Shown here: positions 47,047 to 53,688 of the stretch, piece by piece
Numbering within the stretch: the first letter of the stretch is position 1
Layout of the letters: every line of letters starts with the position of its first letter
From: Bryobacteraceae bacterium
GTDB taxonomy: Bacteria; Acidobacteriota; Terriglobia; Bryobacterales; Bryobacteraceae
Reading direction: 5' to 3'
NCBI GenBank assembly: GCA_030041495.1
Contig: JASHNT010000084.1
Span: 124,001 to 188,000, forward strand
Length of the DNA: 64,000 bases
Notes under the pieces: model-generated
Seen by the model: only the letters and a program-made list of their open reading frames with translations
Database searches by the model: none
What the model was told of the DNA's origin: nothing
Translations under genes and position numbers: made by a program

Positions 47047-48195
47047 TCACGACGCTTGGACGAACATCTCGTCAAGCGCGCGGACAATCTGGTTTGCCTC
47101 ACCCCACGAAAGGGTGAACGGCGGCAGCAGCCGTAGAACGGTCTCGTGAGTGCAATTTATCAGGAGGCCGAGCTCGCGGGCGCTTTCCACGAAACGGGCG
47201 CCGGCAACGTCCAGTTGCAGACCCAGCAGCAGACCTCGTCCTCGCACCTCGGCGATCGCCGGATGCCGTTGTTGCAATCCCCGTAAGCCTTCGAGGAGTT
47301 GATCGCCGGCGCGGCGAATGTGCGGCAGCGACTCCTCCATGACGTCGAGAAACTCGAGCGCCAAGCGGCAAGCCAGCGGACCTCCGCCGAAGGTGGTTCC
47401 ATGAGCTCCCGGAGGCAGCGCGTCCGCGGCTTCTTCGCTGAACAGAGTTGCGCCCAGGGGCAGCCCGCAGGCCAGCGGTTTGGCCAGGACGACGATATCG
47501 GGCTGGACCCCGGATTCTTCATACGCGAAGCGGAAGCCGGTGCGGCCCAACCCGCATTGGATCTCATCGGCAATCAGCAACGCGCCGTGCTGCATGGCAA
47601 GCTCGCGCGCCAAGCGCAGGAAATCCGCATCGAGAGGAATGATGCCACCTTCGCCGAGAATCGGCTCGAGGATCATCCCCGCTGTGTCGCCATCGAATGC
47701 GCGTTCTAATGCGGCGCAATCGTTCGGCTCGACAAAAATGACCTCCGGCGTTAATTGCCCAAAAGGCTCGCGGTACTTCGCGCGGCCGGTGACGGCCAGA
47801 GAGCCGATGGTCCGGCCGTGGAACGAACGATTCAACGCGACGATTCTTCCGCGTCGGCGTGCTCGTACCGCTTTGAGCGCAGCCTCGACGGCTTCCGTGC
47901 CGGTGCTCGAAAAGAAGGCGCAATCGAGACGAGTCATCGCGCACAAACGTTTGGCGAGCTGGTCCTGGAACGGGTTGTGAAACAGATTCGAGGTATGAAT
48001 CGATTGGCGTGCTTGATCGATCAGGGCCGCGGTGACGCGGGGATGAGCGTGGCCGAGCGCGTTCACTCCAATCCCCGTGGTGGCATCGAGGTAACGCCGG
48101 CCGGCGGAGTCGAAGACATAAGAGCCGGCTCCCGAAACGATCGTGAGAGGGGCGCGGCCGGCAAGCGGAAGCAGACAGTTCGTAAGGGTGGTCAT
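47047..48195 (-). CDS. argD: Acetylornithine/ornithine-type aminotransferase
   Basis: A 382-residue class III PLP aminotransferase. S-S-T-G-T-E-A-V-E-A-A-L-K (phosphate site), F-H-G-R-T-I-G-S-L, A-D-E-I-Q-C-G-L-G-R-T-G and catalytic Lys239 in V-L-A-K-P-L-A-C-G are present. Length and motifs fit ArgD in arginine synthesis; related ornithine or succinylornithine aminotransferases cannot be excluded. It stands outside any arg cluster. Convergent with the nucleotidyltransferase gene (12-bp gap) and divergent from a LysR gene (46-bp gap), which may control it. Confidence 0.88.
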   Translation of the reverse strand: MTTLTNCLLPLAGRAPLTIVSGAGSYVFDSAGRRYLDATTGIGVNALGHAHPRVTAALIDQARQSIHTSNLFHNPFQDQLAKRLCAMTRLDCAFFSSTGTEAVEAALKAVRARRRGRIVALNRSFHGRTIGSLAVTGRAKYREPFGQLTPEVIFVEPNDCAALERAFDGDTAGMILEPILGEGGIIPLDADFLRLARELAMQHGALLIADEIQCGLGRTGFRFAYEESGVQPDIVVLAKPLACGLPLGATLFSEEAADALPPGAHGTTFGGGPLACRLALEFLDVMEESLPHIRRAGDQLLEGLRGLQQRHPAIAEVRGRGLLLGLQLDVAGARFVESARELGLLINCTHETVLRLLPPFTLSWGEANQIVRALDEMFVQAS

Positions 48196-48241
48196 GCTTT
48201 GAAGTTACGCTCGGGTCCTCCATATGTCTAATATTTAAGAA

Positions 48242-49135
48242 ATGAGCTTTCGATATGAAAGAGATATCGATCTGCGCCAGCTTCGTTACTTTGTCGCGGT
48301 CGCGGAGGAATTGCATTTCGGCCGCGCGGCCCAGCGGCTGGGCATGGCGCAGCCGCCGCTGACGCAACAGATCCAGAAGCTGGAACGGGCCTTGGGGACG
48401 CCGGTCTTCTTCCGGCAGCCGCGCCAGACAACGATGACGGAGGCGGGAAGAGTGTTGCTCGAAGAGGTGCGGAAAATCCTCAACTTGGTTGACGGGGCGG
48501 TGGACCGTACGCGCCGCGCGGGGCGCGGCGAGACCGGACAGTTAACGGTGGGCGTTCCGCCGTCGGTGATGCTGACGCAACTGCCTTCAGTCATACGGAA
48601 ATATCGCCAGCGGTTTCCCGAAGTGCTGTTCACGCTGCACGAAATGGCAACCAGCGCGATTGAAGCGGCTTTAGCGGCGGAACAGCTCGACATCGGCTTC
48701 CTGCGCACGGCCTTTGGCCGTTGTTCTGAATTTCGGTTTGCGGAAGGGCTTGTTGCAGTGCTGCCGGCAGCGCATCCGCTGGCATCCCAGGCCCGGCTGA
48801 CCCTGCGGCATCTGGCCGGAGAACCGTTCGTATTTTTCCCCAGAAGGCTGGGAGAAACCTTCTATGACGAACTACTGGGTTACTGCGCCGGCGCGGGATT
48901 CACTCCGAAGGTGGTGCAAGAGGCCACGCAGTGGCAGAGCGTGGTAACGTTCGTGGAAGCCGGCATGGGTGTGTCTATCGCGCCGGCATGCGTCGACAAA
49001 TTCCGGCGCGCTGGGGTGGTTTATAGAGCGCTGCCGGGCTTGAACACCACGGTGACCGTGTGCTCGCAGGGAGAGAAAAAATCGCCCGCGAGCGAAGCGT
49101 TCCTACGCCTCGCGCGCGCGGCCCTGAGGAGCTGA
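48242..49135 (+). CDS. LysR-family transcriptional regulator
   Basis: 297 residues. N-terminal helix-turn-helix with D-L-R-Q-L-R-Y-F-V-A-V-A-E-E-L-H-F-G-R-A-A-Q-R-L-G-M-A-Q-P-P-L-T-Q-Q-I, the CbnR/BenM-like signature, followed by the effector domain. Only 46 bp separate it from the divergent argD gene; a TAATAT -10-like box at 48229-48234 would place the start of its mRNA at or near the ATG. LysR regulators often control the divergent neighbour, so argD is a candidate target; effector unknown. Confidence 0.92.
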   Translation: MSFRYERDIDLRQLRYFVAVAEELHFGRAAQRLGMAQPPLTQQIQKLERALGTPVFFRQPRQTTMTEAGRVLLEEVRKILNLVDGAVDRTRRAGRGETGQLTVGVPPSVMLTQLPSVIRKYRQRFPEVLFTLHEMATSAIEAALAAEQLDIGFLRTAFGRCSEFRFAEGLVAVLPAAHPLASQARLTLRHLAGEPFVFFPRRLGETFYDELLGYCAGAGFTPKVVQEATQWQSVVTFVEAGMGVSIAPACVDKFRRAGVVYRALPGLNTTVTVCSQGEKKSPASEAFLRLARAALRS

Positions 49136-49226
49136 GTCTCAGGCGAGGGGACCCACCGCCGGCTCAAGAATCGGCGCCTGTGATATCCTTCCTGGTGAGT
49201 ACGATCAATAAGGAGGAGAAATTCAG

Positions 49227-49814
49227 ATGAAAAACGTAATCCTGAGTGTGGCTTTCGCAGCGTTGATTGGTTTGCCGCTCCTGGCGACGCTCAAAGTCAA
49301 CGACACGGCGCCCGATTTCTCGGCTCGCGCCTCGCTTGCAGGTAAGGAGTTCAATTTTTCGTTGAACGATGCTCTCAAGAAGGGTCCAGCCGTGGTGTAT
49401 TTCTACCCGTCGGCCTACACGCAGGGTTGCGATCTGGAAGCGCACACCTTTGCCGAGGAGAAGTACAAATTTGACGCGGCCGGCGCGACCATCATTGGCG
49501 TATCCGCGGATAGCATCGAGAGGCTCAATCAATTTTCCGCCGACCCCGCCTACTGCGCCGGAAAATTCCCGGTGGCCTCCGACGCGGAGGGGAACATCGC
49601 GAAGTCTTACAACCTTAAGGAAAGCGCCGGCCGGGCTGGCATGAAGGATGTAAGGGGCGTGGAGATTGGCCACGGCTTCATTGAGCGCGTCACCTACGTG
49701 ATCGGCAAGGATCACAAGGTCATCGCAACGCTCTCTTCGGCCGATGACAAGCTGTCGCCAGATCAGCACGTTAAAAAGGCTCTCGAAATCGTGGAAGGCC
49801 TCAAGGGGAAGTAA
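49227..49814 (+). CDS. Secreted peroxiredoxin (AhpC/TSA, PrxQ/BCP-like)
   Basis: 195 residues with a signal peptide (K-N-V-I-L-S-V-A-F-A-A-L-I-G-L-P-L-L-A). The peroxidatic motif P-S-A-Y-T-Q-G-C places Cys68; a second Cys at 110 (D-P-A-Y-C) could be the resolving one. It should reduce peroxides outside the cytoplasm, with an unknown reductant. The start has a strong AAGGAGGAG Shine-Dalgarno (49210-49218), one of the best in the window, suggesting high expression. Confidence 0.92.
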   Translation: MKNVILSVAFAALIGLPLLATLKVNDTAPDFSARASLAGKEFNFSLNDALKKGPAVVYFYPSAYTQGCDLEAHTFAEEKYKFDAAGATIIGVSADSIERLNQFSADPAYCAGKFPVASDAEGNIAKSYNLKESAGRAGMKDVRGVEIGHGFIERVTYVIGKDHKVIATLSSADDKLSPDQHVKKALEIVEGLKGK

Positions 49815-49873
49815 CCACCGGCTCACGCGGGGCCGTCGATCGGCGCAGAATCCGGGGTACAAATCGTGCGCAT

Positions 49874-50752
49874 ATGAGGAAACTTGCGTGCCTCCTCATC
49901 TCTGTTTGGCTGGTGGGTGGCCAGGCTCTTTCGGGCTGTAGCGTATTTTTCGCTTTTGACGGGAAATCCGCGCTTGCCGGGGACAACGAGGATTACTTTG
50001 ACCACCCCGACACTCAGATGTGGACGGTTCCCGGCACCGGGAACTCTTACGGGACGGTGTACTTTGGCTTTGGCCGTGGCGCGTATCCAGTAGGGGGCGT
50101 GGCCGTGACAGCGCGCATCCGCCAGGCTATGGCGGGCCTGGTCCCGGTGAGCCGACTGAGCGCGGAAGACACCTACGGTTTGCCGCTGCAAGGGATGAAT
50201 GAAAAGGGGCTATTCTGCGGCGGCGCGGAAACGGAAACGGTCCCCGAGGTTTGGTCGCATGCCGGCATGCCAAAATTCGACGGCGACATAACCGACCTGA
50301 TCCTTCGCCATGCGGCAAGTGTTCCGGAAGCGCTTCAACTTGCGGAGCGCTACAATTTCTGGATTCCTGAAGGGAATCTTCTATGCGCCGACGCCGCTGG
50401 GCGCTCCTTCATCCTGGAGGCCGGAGGGGCGGTGCTCCGGGGGAATGGCCGCTATCAGATCGCAACGAATTTCCTCCAGTCGCTGCATCCGGCCCAGAAG
50501 AGACTCGACCAAAGGTACAGAGTCCTCAATAACCGGCTCGGTCAAGCGCCGGAACTATCCCTCGATCTGATCAGGTCTCTGCTGGAAGCTGCGCAGCAGG
50601 GCGTTACGCAGTACTCCGTGGCGTTCGACCTCAAGAATCTGAAGATGCAGGTTTACCAGCGGCGAGACTTTGCGCGAGCCGTGACCATCAGCCTTAAGGA
50701 CGAATTGGCCAAGGGCCCGAGGGCTGCCCCGATCAGTATGCTCTTCGAGTAG
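49874..50752 (+). CDS. Secreted Ntn-hydrolase-like protein (choloylglycine hydrolase/C45-like)
   Basis: 292 residues. Signal peptide ends at about A-L-S-G, and Cys22 follows directly, in G-C-S-V-F-F-A-F-D-G-K-S-A-L-A-G-D-N-E-D-Y. The Cys plus downstream D-N-E-D, G-M-N-E-K-G-L-F and A-T-N-F recall linear-amide C-N hydrolases, where the N-terminal Cys is the nucleophile. The same stretch (L-S-G-C) also resembles a lipobox, so it may be a lipoprotein. Substrate unknown. No operon partners; the next sequence is the degenerate gene. Confidence 0.7.
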   Translation: MRKLACLLISVWLVGGQALSGCSVFFAFDGKSALAGDNEDYFDHPDTQMWTVPGTGNSYGTVYFGFGRGAYPVGGVAVTARIRQAMAGLVPVSRLSAEDTYGLPLQGMNEKGLFCGGAETETVPEVWSHAGMPKFDGDITDLILRHAASVPEALQLAERYNFWIPEGNLLCADAAGRSFILEAGGAVLRGNGRYQIATNFLQSLHPAQKRLDQRYRVLNNRLGQAPELSLDLIRSLLEAAQQGVTQYSVAFDLKNLKMQVYQRRDFARAVTISLKDELAKGPRAAPISMLFE

Positions 50753-50761
50753 GCTTGGCCA

Positions 50762-51226
50762 ACACCATTCGAGAGTGCCCAATTGAATCTGCAATTGTTC
50801 GACCTCCGGCGCGAAGCCGTCTTGCGAGAGGCGCGCCTCCTGGTTCTTGACGGAGTTTAACCCCGAGAGTTTCGCCGAACTCGTTTCGGCGGTGAGCGGG
50901 AGCGCAACGCTTCATTCCGGATGGTTCTCGGCTACTGGGACATGGCTGCGCCGATGGTCACCACCGGGGCGATCGACGGCGATGCGTTCCTCGCGGCGCA
51001 TGGCGAGACTGTCGCCACATTCAGCAAGATTCAACCGTTTCTCGCAGAAATGCGCTCGGCGGGCGCGCAGCTGGAATTTTGCAAACACGTGTAAGCCGTT
51101 GTGATGGCTGCTCCGGACGCGGAGACGACTCTCGCACGCCGCCGTGAGGCGATACTACGCGCTGCAACCAGAGTACGGAGACAACTCCGAAACAGCCGGG
51201 TAGGTAGGCCGTTTTTATTGCAGTAA
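50762..51226 (+). pseudogene. Degenerate gene, DUF4760-like remnant
   Basis: This 460-bp stretch has no intact gene but reads as one broken protein. One frame gives L-N-L-Q-L-F-D-L-R-R-E-A-V-L-R-E-A-R and meets a stop at 50858-50860. The next frame continues with F-N-P-E-S-F-A-E-L-V-S-A-V. The first frame then resumes from about 50905: F-R-M-V-L-G-Y-W-D-M-A-A, T-T-G-A-I-D-G-D-A-F, and F-S-K-I-Q-P-F-L-A-E-M-R. A TAA at 51092-51094 interrupts it, after which the same frame continues V-V-M-A-A-P-D-A-E-T-T-L-A-R-R-R. At least two shifts and one stop are needed. The pattern resembles small DUF4760-type proteins as I remember them; the family name is tentative. Confidence 0.6.
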
Positions 51227-52915
51227 CTGCTCCAGCACCGGCAGAGGAACGCCACTTTCCTTCAGAGCCGCGTCGTGGAAGCCGCGCAGCGTGTAGGCGC
51301 TGCCCTGGCGCTGCTTATACTGTTCGCGAGCCTCCAGCCAGCCTTTCCATCCGGCGTAATACGTCGGAAGCTGGCAGGAGGAAAGCTGCGCTCGCTGGAG
51401 CTTGGCGGTGGCTTCCTCTTTTTCCTGGAACGTGTCGTTGATCATCAGGTCGAGGGCTTGCTGATCGGTCATGCCCATGGTCTGAAGCCGGATATCGATA
51501 ATGGCGTTGGCCAGGGCTCGCAGAGCCTGCTTCAGGAAGCTCAGCCGCAGGGCTTTGCCGGATTCGGGCGAGTTATTGAGATAGCCTTCGTCCGACATCA
51601 TCTGCTGGGTGTAGAAAGCCCATCCTTCGACGTACGGCGTGTTGCTGAAGACCGCGCGCAGCAATCGGCGGGTCAGCGGCTGAACCTGGTTGGCGTACTG
51701 GAACTGCACGTAGTGGCCGGGCATGGCCTCATGGATGGTGATCTCCTGCATCGCGTAGGTGTTATACTCGCGCAACTTCGAATCGATCTGCTCCTTCGGC
51801 CAATCCGTCGGGATGGGCGTGACCCAATAGAACGCGCCTAGTTGAGGCTCGAGTGCGGGAGCAGGATCGAATCCCGCGACGCTGTAAATGCCGCGCATGA
51901 ATTTGGGCGTCTCGATCACTTGAAGATTGGAATTATCCGACAGGGTGACCAATCCTTTTTCTTTGACGAAGGCCGTAGCTTGCCCCAGCGTCTTGCGAGC
52001 CTCGTTCATGAACGTAGCCGGGGTGGCGTGCTGCTTGGCGATATCGTCGAGCGCCTGCTTTATGGTTTTGGGCGCGGCGAGCTTGGCCATTTCCTCGCGG
52101 GTCGACTTCAGATCCGCCTCGGCCTCCGCCAGAAGCTGTTCGGGAGCTTTGCCGGTGTGCAGCACCAGCGCGAATTTTCTCGCGTAATTGTCCTTGCCCA
52201 GGCGCCAGTCGCTGGTCTTTTTGGAAAGCGTGTCTTTCAGATATTTATTGAAGTCGCGAATCGAATCGAGAGCGGGCCCGGCCGCGCGATCGTATTCGGC
52301 CTTGACCGAATCCGGCACTTCGGCGCGAAGGGTTTTGTCGATCAGCTCGATGTTGCCCTCGTTTTCCTCTTGCGCGACTTTATTCCAGATCTCGGGAGCG
52401 TCCACCAGTTCCTCCCTGGCCTGGCCGAACAGCGCCGGCATTTTTTCCAGCCGCTTGGCGATCTGCCGGAAGCGCTTTTCCTTGGGCGCGTAGTTCAACA
52501 TGTAGGGATTGAACAGAGCGTTGCCGGCTAGTTCGACGTAAATCGTGGGGTTGTGCTTGAAGCTCTGGATGGTGTTGAGATCGAGTTGCGCCAAGCCGGC
52601 GGCGTCCTTCATGATCTCCAGATCGGCTTTCTGTTCCTTGTCGAGCGAAGCCGGATTGAGCGCCGCCATGCGCATCTGGACGCCGTCGTAGAAGCGGCGC
52701 TCCTCATCGAGGCCCTGCGGGCTGTAGTCGTCGAGTAGCTCGTCGAGCGGGACGCCGTTGTAGGTGTGAAGGCCGGCAGCAGTGGCACTGACCGGCGATA
52801 GAGCCAGACTCCCGTAAATCAAATCCTGGCTGAGTTTGTCGAAGCCGTTCGTAGGGGGTTTGGATGCACAACCAGCCAGGGCGATTGCCACCATAGCCGG
52901 TGCGAATCGTTTCAC
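51215..52915 (-). CDS. DUF885 lipoprotein, putative metallopeptidase
   Basis: 566 residues, GTG start. The lipobox L-A-G-C ends at Cys16, so it should be a lipoprotein. A long helical DUF885 domain follows, with the zinc motif H-E-A-M-P-G-H at 395-401 and a downstream E-G-W-A-F-Y that supplies the third ligand, as in M32/M3-like gluzincin relatives. DUF885 proteins are presumed peptidases. Its start is 2 bp after the OmpH-like stop, so it is co-transcribed with bamA and the Skp-like chaperone. Confidence 0.9.
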   Translation of the reverse strand: MKRFAPAMVAIALAGCASKPPTNGFDKLSQDLIYGSLALSPVSATAAGLHTYNGVPLDELLDDYSPQGLDEERRFYDGVQMRMAALNPASLDKEQKADLEIMKDAAGLAQLDLNTIQSFKHNPTIYVELAGNALFNPYMLNYAPKEKRFRQIAKRLEKMPALFGQAREELVDAPEIWNKVAQEENEGNIELIDKTLRAEVPDSVKAEYDRAAGPALDSIRDFNKYLKDTLSKKTSDWRLGKDNYARKFALVLHTGKAPEQLLAEAEADLKSTREEMAKLAAPKTIKQALDDIAKQHATPATFMNEARKTLGQATAFVKEKGLVTLSDNSNLQVIETPKFMRGIYSVAGFDPAPALEPQLGAFYWVTPIPTDWPKEQIDSKLREYNTYAMQEITIHEAMPGHYVQFQYANQVQPLTRRLLRAVFSNTPYVEGWAFYTQQMMSDEGYLNNSPESGKALRLSFLKQALRALANAIIDIRLQTMGMTDQQALDLMINDTFQEKEEATAKLQRAQLSSCQLPTYYAGWKGWLEAREQYKQRQGSAYTLRGFHDAALKESGVPLPVLEQLLQ

Positions 52916-52917
52916 GG

Positions 52918-53637
52918 CTACTTGGCCGGCGGAGCAGCCGTCGGTTTGGGCGCCGGAGTGAAAGGATTGGCCGGCGGTTTCGCCGGGCCTGTAGCCGGTG
53001 CCTTGGCCGGGGGAGCAGCCGTCTTGGGAGGAGCGGGAGCTGCCTTATCGTAGGCTTCAATGATGGCCTGGGTGATCTCGATCTGGTTCGACACCCACAA
53101 TACCGGAGTGTTGTCCTGCGCAACGTTGAGGATCAGAGAGTAACCGTTGTCGTTGGCGTACTTGGTGATCACCTGTTGCATTTTGGTGTACAGGTCCGCC
53201 AGCACCAGGCTGCGCTGCTTTTGATCTTCGTCCTGAAAATCCTGCTGCGCGCGCTGGAAGGCGCGCGTTTTGGTCTGGATGCTGCTCTGAAGATCGGCTT
53301 TGGTGGAGGCGGCCATGGTGTTGCCACCCTGATCCAGCTTCTTTTGCAGATCCTGGATGTCCGTGTTCATCTTCTGTAGTTCTTGGTATTTGGGCCCCAG
53401 CTTTTGCTCGAGCTCGGCTTGGGCTTTTTGACCGTCTTTGGTGCCCGCGAGGGCGCGCTCGGCATCGAGAACACCAACCTTGAATGGCAGGGGTGCGGCA
53501 GCCGCCGCGGCCGGTGCCGGAGCTTGCGCCGCCAGCGTTTGAGCCAGGACGATACCCGCGCCGGGAGCGGCCAAGAACAACCCGCGGCGTGCGAGCTTCT
53601 GGCCGGAGCCGGTTACGGCAGACTTTAGATTCTTCAC
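52918..53637 (-). CDS. OmpH/Skp-family periplasmic chaperone
   Basis: 239 residues from GTG 53637, chosen because GAGGAG lies 8-9 bases upstream. The signal region contains A-R-R-G-L-F-L followed by a hydrophobic core, which looks Tat-like. The Skp domain follows: V-G-V-L-D-A-E-R-A-L-A-G-T-K-D-G-Q-K-A, a long coiled coil (Y-Q-E-L-Q-K-M-N-T-D-I-Q-D-L-Q-K-K-L) and the G-Y-S-L-I-L-N-V-A end. A 45-residue Pro/Ala-rich tail ends the protein. Skp holds outer-membrane proteins in the periplasm; the place next to bamA supports this. 51 bp after bamA. Confidence 0.88.
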   Translation of the reverse strand: MKNLKSAVTGSGQKLARRGLFLAAPGAGIVLAQTLAAQAPAPAAAAAAPLPFKVGVLDAERALAGTKDGQKAQAELEQKLGPKYQELQKMNTDIQDLQKKLDQGGNTMAASTKADLQSSIQTKTRAFQRAQQDFQDEDQKQRSLVLADLYTKMQQVITKYANDNGYSLILNVAQDNTPVLWVSNQIEITQAIIEAYDKAAPAPPKTAAPPAKAPATGPAKPPANPFTPAPKPTAAPPAK

Positions 53638-53688
53638 AACTTCACTCCTCACTTCGTTTTTAACATCGTAGCACTGTTGTTCCACTAC

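Noticed and set aside
48196-48241. ATAT-N5-ATAT and TAATAT sequences as a LysR operator
   Set aside because: AT-rich words in a 46-bp gap are expected by chance; no clear T-N11-A dyad of the LysR type is seen, so I did not list it as a site.
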